From: Bifiguratus adelaidae
Lineage: Eukaryota; Mucoromycota; Endogonomycetes; Endogonales
DNA length: 24,425 nt
Reading direction: 5' to 3'
Assembly (NCBI GenBank): GCA_002261195.1
Contig: MVBO01000185.1
Coordinates: 1 to 24,425, forward strand
Of this stretch, positions 6,859 through 17,456 are shown in pieces (the first letter of the stretch is position 1; every line of letters begins with the position of its first letter). A program made the translations under genes and the position numbers. The notes beneath the pieces are model-generated. The model searched no databases. It had not been told where the DNA came from and saw nothing but the letters and a program-made list of their open reading frames with translations.

Positions 6859-9800
6859 ATGGCACCGTCGGGCTCACCAAGAATACCGCTGCGGATATTG
6901 GATGGCCCTACGCAGCGCACCTATGCCGTGGCTGCACTAGGAGTCCTTTGTGCGGGGCAGCTTTTTGAGTTTGCGAGCGGATTTGTACGCGGTATCGCGA
7001 GGAATTCGTTAACGCTATTTCTAAAGTGGACGACAATCGACTATGTCTTTATACTCGTGATCGCTCTGTTGCGAATCCCCTGGCTGGAGATTGGTCGCGT
7101 CAAGCTTATCGTTCTTTTCGTCGTTGCGCTCCTCACAAACTGTTTTCTTTTCTATAACGCACCGGTAGGTCGTTTTACAGGAATGTATGGGAATTGCTGA
7201 CGGAAAGTGCAGATATTATGGGCATATCAGGCTTCACCTACGCGTCTTTTGGGTATGTTTTCGTGTCCGTGTAAAGATTGAATGCTCACGCGCGCTCTTC
7301 ACCTATTTTCCTCCAGAAATGCCCTCCACATCATTCAAAGCATTGACTGGGCCATCATTTCGGGATATGGGATCTCATATTGTCGGCAAACATACAGTAC
7401 ATATCCTTCCCCCCAGGTCTGTTGATCATCAATGTTGCGTTAATCTTCACTAACCGATAACTTATAGTTCAGGCCAATTTAATCAAGACAACATGTGCTT
7501 TTGCCTGTCAAAGTACGATCCAGACCACAAGGAACAGCTTATACCCATACAGATACGAAACGCTATTCCACGCTACGTGGAGATATCCCGATATGACATA
7601 GATAGTGGCCATATCACACGTCGTAATGTCAGCGAACGAGAGTTGATCCGGAAGGGAGACAGCGGGTACGGAGCGTCGGACATTACAGAATACTTTTATC
7701 GCGCAAAGCAGACAGGCATTTACCGGATAGAGGGCATTTATTCCAAGAACCCACAAGATGTGGTTCGCGTACATCCTGGTGCCGCCTATGTTCTCCCTTG
7801 CCCGGAAGCGAAATTGACTTCACCGGATGCACAAGCAGAACAATGTATCGGAGCGACATCAAGCTCAGTATTGCAAGTTGTCGGAGTACCACCACTGACA
7901 GTAACATATGTGAAGGAAATCAATGGGCACAAAAAACTGAGCAAGGTCAACAATATTCAACCAGAGGGGTTTCAATCCATATTTGGCGCGCAACTTGGCA
8001 AGCGCGCCTTCACCTTACCGGACCAGGAGCTCACTGCCGTCAAAAGCCATCAATTCGAGATCCCTCTCGATGTAACGTTCGATAGACCTGGTCAACTCGC
8101 ATTCTATGTAGAAACAGTTCAGGATGGTTGCGGCAACATCGTGAAACTGAACGAAAGGGCTCAGGGGTCGAAAGAGCACTACACGGTTCACGACTTGCCA
8201 ACGGTAAAGTTCGATTGCGATAATAGTCGGCCCAATCTTCTCCTGGAGAACACAACTTCCACCATGTTACCTCTCAAGGTCACCGGGCAAGCACCATTCT
8301 CTCTTGACCTGAGATTTCAACCTTTCACTGACGCATCTGCCATTCGTGAGCAGAAAATTACTCTGCAAAGTACGCAAAGCGCAATCGAAGCCGATAAGCC
8401 AGGAGTATATTCGATTATAGGGTTCAAGAATAATCTCTGTTCCGGAGTGGTAATGTCCCCTTCCTCGTGTGAGGTGATCCAGCCCCCCTTTCCCCAGGTG
8501 GAATTTACCACCATCCCAATTCACTCTCAATGTGGCAAAGCGAGTGAGGTAGGGACGGACGTGGTCGCGGTACTTCATGGTAAGTTGTAGTATGATTGAC
8601 TGTTTAACACCAGCTCTCACACTTGAGATCAGGCACGCCACCGTATCAACTCTCATACAATGTCATGCGTAAGAGCAAGTTCGGCCCGGTGACATTGCTC
8701 CAAAAGACAGATCGCATCGATCAAAGTCGTCATATTGTACATTTCCTTCCAAACGTGAGCGGGTAGGTGTTGAGAGTAGCTCATTTGATCGTTTGCTTCA
8801 GATAGTGATCGTATACCAGGAACTACGTTTATGAGTTCACAAAATTGGATGACCTCTATTACAAGGACATTCGCTTCAAAAAACAAATAGAGCAGACAGT
8901 CCATCCGCAACCAAATGCGGTGTTTGCAGCATCCACGAATCATCATACGAAGAGGTGCATTGGTGAATCTGTTGCCTTAAAAGTCGACCTGGCAGGAACA
9001 ACGCCTTTTAGCCTGAGCTGGACTGTGTATTTTGAGGGCGTTCGCAATACGTTCAATGAAACCGATCTAGGATCAGAATACACGATAGTATCGCCCCCTC
9101 TAGCTGTAGGCGGAAAGTATATTGTTTCACTGGACAAGGTAAGCATCAACTGCCGTATGGCATTGAACATTCACTTATATGTCTCGAATCAAGATAAAAG
9201 ATGCAAATGGTTGCATCAAGACGTTGGACTCGCCCGATGTCATCATCGAAGTCCGCAGAGATATGCCCACCGCAACATTTTATGTGGAAAGCAATACAAG
9301 CGCCAAGATAAATCTAATTGAAGGTAGAAAGGCAAAGCTACCGTTGAGACTTACAGGGGAGAAGGTAGGTTTGAGTATGCACAGACAAACAATACATTGT
9401 CTGACACTCTTGTCGCCAGCCTTGGAGTGTCGAGTACAGTCGTATCGAAGGCGATGCGAAGTCGACAGTTGCGAAGATAGACGATCCGAACGGTGCAATA
9501 GAAGTTTCCGAGCCGGGCGAATATCAATTGCTTGCAATCCGAGACGCACATTGCGCCGGCGAGGTCTCGCTCTCGACTTATCAGGTATCCCGGATCGGAA
9601 AACCGTCCATATCCGTCAACAGCGACCAAGTCTCATTCAAGCGTGGTAATACGTATGTGCGCCACGACATATGTCAAGGCTCCACTGATTCTGTTGACGT
9701 GGTATTCCGAGGTAAGATACAGAAACTATACTCATTCGGTATTTTCCTGACTTGTTGCCCAGGTCATCCGTCTTTCAGTGTGTCATACGACATCATGTTT

Positions 9801-11043
9801 TGGTCAGTAGGCAGAGGCGAAGTACAACAGTTGCGAGGAGACACTATACATTCCGCTTTTGCTGTCTCGAGCGTTCAAATGCGCACAGATTTACCTGGCC
9901 TCTTTCAATACACCTTCAGCCGGCTTGCTGACAGCCATTACACCACGCCCAACTCCGATTATTCCCCCTCTGGTCCTCTCATCATTAAGCAGACAGTGCA
10001 TGCCCACCCTAGCGCGGCAATTCGCAAATACGCTCGGCCAAACATTTGCGTTGGTGACCGCCTTGATTCGGAGCAACTCAACCCACTTCAACTCGACCTT
10101 GTTGGCAAGGCACCATTTCGCATTGAAATAGCCATTCGCAGGGAGAGCGAGACGAGTGGAAAGAGCTTTGTGATTGACGACATTCAGAGCAACACTTACG
10201 AAGCTCGATTACCTTACACTTTCGCGAAATCAGGTGCATATCATATTGATATCCTCAGCGTTCAAGATGCTGCCGGATGCGTGAACAACGATCTGATCCA
10301 AAAGAACCCCATCACCATCCATGCATCCGATGTGCCTTCCATAGCAACCCTTGACAATGCACGCCATCACTGCGTTGGTGATATATTGGACTATAGTCTT
10401 TCAGGTGTTGCTCCATTCAAGATAGGTAAATATCCCCAAATGCCGTTTGTTTGCCAGCTAAATGTCCACAATATTCTCAAAAGGTTATATGTACAACGGA
10501 AGGCATCACGAAAAGACAACAAAACACAACAAAGTCTCGCTTCATGCGGACAAACCTGGAAACTTGACCATTCTCTCTATTGGAGATCAGCGCAACAAGT
10601 GCCGATCTTATCCAAATGACATGACAAAAGAGATCCATGGGATTCCCACGGTGAAGGTGGAAGGCGGTAGGGTTATTGAAGAGAGCATTCGTTCAGGTAA
10701 TGCACATAAATCAAAGACGCGATAACTCCCCACCTAAAATTTCCATTAGGTGAACAAGCCGAGATCAATGTCGAATTCGTCGGTGTTCCTCCGTTTGAGT
10801 TTGAATGGATACGAAAAGAGACCGTCTACGATAAGAGACGTAACAAGTACGAAGAAGGACGCGTAGTTGAATCAAACGTTGTCGCCAACATTGAAGATGA
10901 CAAGTATTCCTTCTCGACATCGTCTGCCGGGACTGTGGAGGTCAGTCATTCTGTGTCACATATGCAACGTTGTGTCTCATGCCAAAACTTTTTATTAGGC
11001 CGTGTCTGTACGCGACAGATATTGCAGATATCCTCGATTGTAG
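6859..11043 (+). CDS. POM152: nuclear pore membrane glycoprotein Pom152 homologue
   Basis: Predicted 1193-residue transmembrane nucleoporin that anchors the pore complex in the nuclear envelope; its Ig-like repeats form the lumenal ring. Twelve exons by hand: 6859-7164, 7213-7252, 7317-7416, 7468-8579, 8633-8762, 8820-9138, 9194-9364, 9420-9711, 9763-10425, 10484-10696, 10750-10940, 10999-11043. Introns are 48-64 nt. Membrane helices lie near residues 22-40, 60-75 and 82-99. Then follow the family blocks HIVGKHTVHILPP and CFCLSKYDPDH, several Ig-like modules with recurring LxLTGxxPF-type strands (VTGQAPFSLDL, LTGEKPWSVEY, LVGKAPFRIEI, FVGVPPFEFEW), and the typical C terminus VSVRDRYCRYPRL. 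Length fits the usual 1200-1340. Introns 6 and 9 end in AAG rather than CAG/TAG. ATG 6787 is a possible upstream in-frame start. Confidence 0.9.
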
Positions 11044-11155
11044 CTTGCTTGAAAAGTTGTATCCGTGGCACACAAAGCCATCTATGCGGTTTGATTGTAA
11101 AATATATAGACAATGGGTAGATCATTGATCCCAAAAGAACTAGCATTCATCTCCT

Positions 11156-11866
11156 TCAGGCCGTCCATAGTCGTTGCACCAACTCGGTCATACCCACTGT
11201 TTCCGTATTGATACAGAAACATCCGTACAAGACTCCAACGGTGGCTATCCGAAGCGACCACGTCGCGAATTTATATAACCTTGGCGTTCGGCGTTTCGGT
11301 ATGTAGTCTGTAATGACCGCGTCCAATCCAATGTGACAGTGAAGCGGTAATATCACTCCCAAGAGACCATCCGTCAGCGGATGAGCTCCGTACGAAAACT
11401 GGAATACAGTCAATGGAATCAAAGCAACGGCAATGGCGCGCTCGAAATCCCAATGATATGAGCCATGCATAGGATTCGGAGTGGGTAGTTTGACAGCTAG
11501 GTAAAGTATTAGTGGTTGGAGTCGACTGGCGACATGCGCGGCAGGAGCTCACTTGTCGGATCAGCTGCAAAGCGGTAAGCGACTTTATAGTCAACGACGA
11601 CAAAACACTTACCATGCGTGGTGGTATTTTCCTTCTCTACCTGGATCGGCTTTGTAGCAATCGCTTCAGCTGCCTTTTGCGTAGCTTCCACAGCGCTGGT
11701 TGTGTCTAGTCGGCATTGAGTACCTGATCCGAAATTTGACGAACCTCGTGGAACACCTACTATATCTTAGCAAAGCACTTGCACGCGTGTGCTGCACCGT
11801 AGCACCGTGCCTATAGCCTACGAGCACACGGTTTCCTCCTTTGAGCAACAGCCGAGGCGTATTCAT
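11156..11866 (-). CDS. SDH4: succinate dehydrogenase membrane anchor subunit CybS
   Basis: Small cytochrome b subunit of complex II in the inner mitochondrial membrane; it helps bind haem b and ubiquinone and anchors the catalytic Sdh1/Sdh2 pair. Predicted 183 residues from four exons: 11761-11866, 11613-11705, 11553-11564 and 11156-11496. The N-terminal part is basic and serine/threonine-rich, as a presequence. The CybS core includes GSYHWDFERA, the haem-ligand region LPLHCHIGLDAVITDYIPKR, WSLRIATVGVLYGC and the end VGMTELVQRLWTA, very close to fungal Sdh4. The third exon is only 12 nt (ADPT); skipping it keeps the frame, so both isoforms are possible. It converges with POM152 (112 bp between stops) and diverges from the HAD gene. 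Confidence 0.9.
11553..11564 (-). other. 12-nt microexon of SDH4
   Basis: CTGATCCGACAA is flanked by a 48-nt intron (GTAAGT...TTTGCAG) on its 5' side and a 56-nt intron (GTGAGC...CTAATACTTTACCTAG) on its 3' side; both have normal size and branch-like CTAAT/TTGAC motifs. It is phase 1 in and phase 1 out. The alternative is one intron of 116 nt, about twice the local norm. Confidence 0.6.
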
Positions 11867-11989
11867 GATCAAGCGTGTGCCAAAGCGTCGATAGTGGATT
11901 GGACGATAGGTGGAACGCCACCTTGAGCCACTCTGTGGAATAGAATCAAGCGAGGTTTGTCAGCGTGAATTGATCTCTTCTGCTGTTCT
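11867..11989. promoter_or_regulatory. divergent promoter region, SDH4 / HAD hydrolase
   Basis: A 123-bp gap lies between the two start codons. It must contain both promoters and 5' leaders. No TATA box or recognised factor site stands out. Confidence 0.45.
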
Positions 11990-13234
11990 ATGGCAAGATA
12001 CAAGGCTATTGTCTTTGATATCGGTAAGGGAGGATGCGTTTGTATGTTCTCTGTGCGAGCCTTGGGCTCAACCTTCGATAGGTGGTGTAGTGGTAAAGTT
12101 TTGTACAGGAAACCAGCAAAAAGAGGTTAAAACTGGATCTTCCAGGTGGGGTCGCCTCTAGCAGGCATCGCAAAATATGAGGAAGCGAATGGCATCCCTT
12201 CAGGATACATAAATATCGTCATGTATGTGGAGAGAGCGCGCTCTGACTAGACATCTAACCAAACATGTGATTGCGGTGTAGTTCACAACTTGGACAAGGT
12301 GGTGCCTTCCAGGTGGGTAGAACCAGGCGGTTAAAGAGTCTCCACTCTCAATGGCAATGCAGCGCTTTGAGCGGGCAGAGATAGGGTACGAGCAATTTTA
12401 CAGGGAGTTTAGTCGTGAGCTATCTTCGGATACTGCAAAGGCTGCCTATACAAAGTATTGCCAGAAGAAAGGAGTCGGTGGGTTTTTAAGCAACAGCAAG
12501 CAGTATATACTAAGTGAAGTGTCAAGATGTACCCAAAATACCGAAAAAATTTCAAATCGACGGGCGTGCGTTGTTTGGGGTAATGATGCGAGAGACGAAA
12601 GTTCACGACAAGTTGATGAAGAATACCATCAAGAAATTGAAAGGTTGGATTAGTGCTTTGCCAGCAATGAGCAAACTAATTTCATCCAGCGGACGGACGC
12701 TACAAGCTCGCGGCACTGACGAATAACTTTACATATCCCGAGGATCCAGAAGAATGTGAACATTTAGGTGGACTTCCGGATCCAGAGCTCAAACAACTGT
12801 TTGATGCATTTTACGAATCTAGTGTTCTTGGCATGAGGTATGTAAAATGCTTCAAAGCGCTCGAATTAGTTCTAAAGTGTTTTCCAGGAAACCTGAAGAA
12901 CGCTTCTTCTTACACGCTTGCTCCGACCTAGGTGTCGAGCCAAAAGATGTGATATTTCTGGATGACATTGGAAGGTCAGTGTTAGACAAGATGGTTTTAA
13001 GCTCACTTCACTTATCGACCATCCAATTCCAGCAATCTAAGAGCAGCGAAAGCGCTGGGAATGACAACAATACGTATGTGAAAAGCATTTGTCACAGCGG
13101 GAAAGGATCAGCTAACCAAAAAGCATCCGTCGTTCCCAGAGGTCAAGATAGAGCACTCTCAGAAAGCTGTTGAACAACTACAAGAACTTACTGGCGTATC
13201 CCTGATTGAATCGCGTACAAAGAGCCAATTGTAA
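11990..13234 (+). CDS. HAD-superfamily hydrolase (ACAD10 / epoxide-hydrolase N-domain type)
   Basis: Predicted 251-residue haloacid-dehalogenase-fold protein, probably a soluble phosphatase-like enzyme of unknown substrate. Ten exons: 11990-12023, 12082-12092, 12146-12222, 12282-12312, 12363-12477, 12527-12643, 12690-12837, 12888-12974, 13033-13073, 13140-13234. Motif I is FDIGGVVVGSP (nucleophile D10; the usual second Asp is Gly, as in the ACAD10-like branch). Motif II is LAALTNNF (T139), the motif III lysine lies in GMRKPEERFF (K179), and motif IV is FLDDIG (D203, D204). Residues 11-40 resemble the branch-typical SPLAGIAKYEEANGIP. The 11-nt second exon is needed to restore motif I. Intron 6 has an unusual donor, GTTGGA. 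The small gene at 13322 follows on the same strand. Confidence 0.85.
12082..12092 (+). other. 11-nt microexon of the HAD hydrolase gene
   Basis: GTGGTGTAGTG lies between acceptor TTCGATAG and donor GTAAAG. Joined to ...ATC G and GTG GGG TCG it gives D-I-G-G-V-V-V-G-S-P, the conserved motif I. Splicing exon 1 directly to 12146 shifts the frame and destroys the conserved SPLAGIAKYE that follows. The flanking introns are 58 and 53 nt. Confidence 0.8.
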
Positions 13235-13321
13235 CTAGACATCGGCAGCCAACAGGGGCAATGTGTTCCGAATTTCCCATTGTCTATCCCTGTTTCCTTG
13301 AGACTACGCGTGTTTGCATGC

Positions 13322-13733
13322 ATGAACGATGAGTCGGTGCAGGAGGAGTTGACCGCCCTGGAAGGACTCTGGGAGGATAAACTGATTGCTTCGCAGCCTC
13401 TTCTCGTCAAGCAATGTGAAGATGGTTGTGTTTTTAAAGTGAAAACTTTGGAAGGCTGCTGTTGCTTCATTCGTCTGTCAAGTAGAGGATGGAGCTTGCA
13501 GGAGTATGAGGAAAGTCTCTTACGTGCCGTGTTCAAGTAGGATCCTAATCATAATTTCCTTGCAGACGGGCAGCACCGACGGCAGCGTATCCATCGAGCT
13601 CCAGAGTGTCTTGGAAGAGTGGTTAAACCGCGAGTTTGAAAGCCTTGAAGGCTTACTGCAAGCGCTGAGTCCATCGTACAGTCAACAATTCCACACTGTC
13701 TTATTGGCAAAGCTCTCCACATTGGCCGATTGA
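13322..13733 (+). CDS. small hypothetical protein, weakly RWD-like
   Basis: Likely two exons, 13322-13528 and 13566-13733, giving about 124 acidic residues. It starts MNDESVQEELTALEGLWEDK; the pattern EEL.ALE...D.L recalls the first helix of RWD domains, but the rest does not confirm it. The second exon (VLEEWLNREFESLEGLLQAL) is probably helical. The donor is uncertain: GTGTTC at 13529 gives a 37-nt intron in the right phase, shorter than the local norm; the better-looking GTAGG at 13534 breaks the frame. Another ATG at 13261 is in a different frame. It follows the HAD gene and converges on the mannosidase gene (54 bp between stops). Function unknown. Confidence 0.55.
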
Positions 13734-13787
13734 AAAAGGTCCGACGGTTGAACAGGCTAATGTACATCTATGACCATGGGGTATATA

Positions 13788-16700
13788 CTATTCATTTACA
13801 ACCAGAAGATTGTGGATGAGGTCGCCGTTCACTTCCAACTTCCAACGTGGGGATGAGGTTGAGTCTTTTGTTTTTGCTCGGCTTTCTTTTGAGGTCATTG
13901 ATACTTTTCTTATAACTGCTGCCGATTCGGCTGGCTGTTCAGCAATCAGTTGGATTCTTGTCGGTTCTTTGGATGTTGGAAGACTGTACGGCCGTGATAT
14001 GTTTGGGAAGTAGATGCTGCCACCCATTTTGTGTAGTATATTTGCTGCTGTTTCCACTGTGATCATCAAGGATGGAATCTGAAACATCGCATCATTAGAG
14101 CCACTCTCCAATGACGGCTGTAGCAGATCATTATCGTTACCACCAATGATGATCACTGCGATTGCACCTGCTTGCTGACTGTTGTACACTTTATCGCTGA
14201 ATAAGCAGTCGCCGCGGCCGACAATATGGATCTTGCCAGCAATGTATCTTGACTGTGCGTCTGAATAAGGATAACATGCGTAAAACTCAGGCGTCTGAAC
14301 CGGGAAGTGATGCGCTAATCCATCCAAGGTAGCTGAAGATCCGCCAATCTGCTCCAACGATGGGCCAAAAGTAGCCATAGCCCCCACAAAGTCCCAATGT
14401 TCGTGGTTGAGCGTATTGAAAACCCGTAGCGTGCACATCTCGTCACTATATCGGTTAGCATTGTCGCTGCTGGGCAGACTAGCATCCAAGACGTAGAAAG
14501 GAAGAGATGCATCTGACACGTGCAAGTATTCTCCGGGCGATAAGCTACAAACTCTATTTAGTTTTCCATGGCAGACGTGCCTGGTAACACCTACCGTATA
14601 CCGGCGACTGGTTACGGCGCAGAAGAATTGCATGTAAGAAAGAGTATCGCCTGAGTCATATCGTTTCGACATTTACCTTCGATATTACGCACCTTGCGTG
14701 ACATCGTATCCATTCATGTGACGCGAGCTCCTCTTCATCAACTCCAACTTGACACCGATCAGAGTCGTGGCGAATATTCCACCGAGGTACTTAACGAAAT
14801 TAGGAGCCAGCATATCGTCCATACTCATGCCGGGAGCAGGACCTAAGATTAGCTCCACTTTGTTGCTGAACCCTTCCGGAACCCTGCAGATTCCATTTGC
14901 ATCGAGCTGATCGTGGCGTGGATCCTCGTAGCCGACGATTAACGCAGCGAAATCCGCTTCTGATGAGTCTTTGACACCAAAGTCTGCAGATAAGGAACCT
15001 TCGCTCGGTCGCTTGTGCATTTGACAAACGTGGCGCGACCGATAAGGGGACACGTTGTTGTCTCCATGCCGGAATGCTCGAGTCGATGCATTGAGATATT
15101 TATGGTCAAGGAACAAGACATGTCCCTCTACAATCAGGCTCCACATTAGCCTCGCGACACCAAACTTCGAGATGTTGACGTCGATCACTTACCGGTGGTG
15201 AAAACGAAATTAGAGTCCATATGATTCAGGACATTGTCTACAAAGCTCGTGAGCAAGGTGAGATGTTGCAAGCCAAAACCAAACCTTCATCAAACAACAG
15301 GTACAGGTACTTGAACGTCTCGCTTAATGCAAAGCTTTCCATCCGATCTTCCAGCTGCCCCGTGATGACATTGCCCAGACTTGCAAAACCGCAGCCAACG
15401 CGCATAGTAGTATTGATGTCGTTCATCACCATCTCGCCAACATGCAGGTAGAATGGATCCTTTGTGGCTCGATACAAGAAGTAGGTGGATTCAATGAATT
15501 CAGGTCGAAGCGGATATGCTGGAACGTTGACGTTCCGGAGGTGGAAATCAAAGCGCTCAGGAAGCGCACCATACTTTCTCCAAAGGTTGTAGTAAATGAG
15601 GTGTAGCCGAATAGCATTGTCCAGATCGCCCGCCATGACCTAGATCAAAAACATGAAATCAGATTTCAGCAATCTGATCCCCCATGTCATGCAGTAAAAC
15701 AAGCTTCAAAATGCAAGCTCAGATCGTTTGAATAGATTTCTTCGTGTCGCGGGGTCTTAAGCCGCTTCAGAAACACGGACCAAACGTAAATCATCATTGA
15801 AGTTCTCGCTATCAGGCTCGAACCAGTCAATTTCCCAAAATAAGCAACTTTGCTAATTCGAGGAGAAATTGGCAAAGTTTTTCAATGTCACCTTACATAC
15901 CTGCATTCCTGGTAAAAAGGCTCCCAGGCTGTCGATCCATGTGCTCATCAACGCTCCCGTTTGCATATGCACATTACGATACAGATACCCTGACGGATCT
16001 CGCACGTATGTGAGGATGGCAGCGTACGCTTGATCAAAACGACGAAGGTAGTCGTCTTCGCCGAAAAGGACATGTGCTTTCAAGAGGTATTCAAAGAAAC
16101 TGTCGATACCCGCACCCGTAGAAGATGCGGTGTGTACCCACTGTCCGTTTTGTAAGTTAATGACGTTCCCAAAGAGACCGATGTTCGACCGCCGCTGCCA
16201 CAGCGCCTCGATCGCCGTCTTTGCCGCCTCCTATATTCGCGCATCAGCAGTTGCCCATATTGTTCTAAAGCGCACAGCACCTCATAAGTTGGATCTCCAA
16301 TTAGTCGACTCAGAACGCCAAACTCAAGAACCAAGGAACCCACGCCGGCAGTGCATGTCTCCATCGTTTCAGATTTAGGCACACCATAGCGCAAATTCAC
16401 CTGCCATCGAAGCCATTGGTCAATCTCGGATAAGACTACTCACTTTTCAAAGAGCTTACCCTTGGAAAAGGGATTCCCGTTGGTGAGATTAGGAATGCTG
16501 GCATCAGTCTGTCTGCCAGATCCTTTGCCTTTGCCAGCAGCTCTCCCTGGTAGTTCGAAAGGCGACATCCAAAGGGATTGTCCATGGCCATAATGTGTCC
16601 TGAAAGCTGCCCAAATAAATAAGCATGCAAAGTCAATCATGCAGGTCTACCAGTTGGCAAGCTAGCTTACCAGGCCGCCGAGCAGGCGTATATTCGCCTC

Positions 16701-17350
16701 GAAGACCTGCACTTTTGAATCCACATCGAAGGAGACCAGATCAATGACGGACTGAACCGCCCAAGCGAATTCAGAGCAGTTGCCCATGACCTGGCAATAC
16801 ACACGCACGCATCAATATCCTAGCATTATACACCCGGAATGTGACATACAGGTAGCGTATCCAACGTATCAACGAGTGTAAGCGAATAGTCACCGAGAAT
16901 ATCATTGATATTGATGTTATTCCTGAGTAGGGCGTGCGCATGTAAGTCCATCTGCGTCATGTGAAGCTGAGGCCGCAAGCCTATCAATACCAACGGTTTC
17001 AATCTATCTCGCCCTCTTCCGGAACAGAGCAACGGGTTTAACTGAACAAGCGTTAGACGGTTTGTGGAAAGTGATAAACTCACGTCCTACCTCATCCGCT
17101 GGAAATGCCCACCGCTTGTAATTGTCCCAGCCGTGAGAAAACATCTCCTAAACGAAGCTCAAGAGTCATCACAATGCCTTTCTCCACTCATCGCACTGAT
17201 TTACCCTGGCGGACTCCCTAAAATACTCTTCAACACGTAATCTCCTGAGGATCAACCTTACCTCAACGCTTCTCTCCGACTCGGTGACATGTGGTATCCA
17301 TGGCCTAAGGGAAAGACAGCGAAAACCAGCGCTGTCCAGGCCACCTTCAT
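13788..17350 (-). CDS. EDEM-type alpha-1,2-mannosidase (GH47) with PA domain
   Basis: Predicted secretory-pathway mannosidase of the EDEM/Mnl1 group, which trims N-glycans on misfolded proteins for ER-associated degradation. About 897 residues, 13 exons (high to low): 17262-17350, 17205-17217, 17091-17147, 16995-17041, 16850-16922, 16671-16790, 16460-16606, 16281-16400, 15901-16230, 15285-15639, 15193-15237, 14693-15127, 13788-14650. Signal peptide [20 protein letters not shown]47 marks are [48 protein letters not shown] (acid E124), [11 protein letters not shown] (D265), RPEFIES (E379) and the terminal TTEGH (464-468). A PA domain lies near 733-820 ([20 protein letters not shown]). The protein ends NLLVVNE with no HDEL-like signal. 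The exon 11/12 join (42-nt intron) is the least certain. A 261-nt intron carries a snoRNA. Confidence 0.88.
15713..15809 (-). ncRNA. box C/D snoRNA, U18/SNORD18-like, inside a mannosidase intron
   Basis: It lies in the 261-nt intron 15640-15900, four times longer than the other introns. On the minus strand there is box C ATGATGA (15791-15797), then TTGGTCCGTGTTT followed at once by box D' CTGA (15767-15770), and box D CTGA (15719-15722). The guide TTGGTCCGTGTTTC is perfectly complementary to the universally conserved large-subunit rRNA stretch GAAACACGGACCAA. The fifth base upstream of D' pairs with the A of GAAACACGG, the site U18 methylates in yeast and animals. GCGAG (15805-15809) and CTTGC (15713-15717) can form a 5-bp closing stem with one G-U pair. 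Box C' is degenerate, and the RNA ends are approximate. In yeast U18 is also intron-hosted, but in EFB1. Confidence 0.85.
17205..17217 (-). other. 13-nt microexon of the mannosidase gene
   Basis: GGAGTCCGCCAGG lies between a 44-nt intron (GTAAGG...ATTTTAG) and a 57-nt intron (GTAAAT...TCGTTTAG). It supplies R-E-S-A-R and links the signal-peptide exon in frame to [10 protein letters not shown]. Skipping it shifts the frame, and no other acceptor gives an intron longer than 20 nt in the right phase. Confidence 0.7.
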
Positions 17351-17456
17351 GTCCAACCAAAAATGGATCCTTATTACTTGGAACACTTAACGTTGTTAAA
17401 CATTAGCTACATTTTGCACTACTTACAAAAGAGAATGTATCATACAGGAGGGTATG

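Noticed and set aside
7165-7212. POM152 donor at 7169 giving the attractive DIMGISGFTYASF
   Set aside because: That frame cannot be joined to the conserved HIVGKHTVHILPP exon; donor GTAGGT at 7165 keeps phase through exons 2 and 3.
7393-7399. TACAGTA in POM152 exon 3 as an excision scar
   Set aside because: It encodes part of conserved GKHTVHILPP in frame, so it is a chance match in coding sequence.
12078-12150. tRNA-like A box (GGTGTAGTGGTAA)
   Set aside because: No B box or cloverleaf follows at the right spacing; the same bases are better explained as the 11-nt HAD microexon and its donor.
15811-15826. B-box-like GGTTCGAGCC on the minus strand in the mannosidase intron
   Set aside because: The T stem does not pair and no A box lies upstream; the intron's RNA gene is the adjacent box C/D snoRNA.
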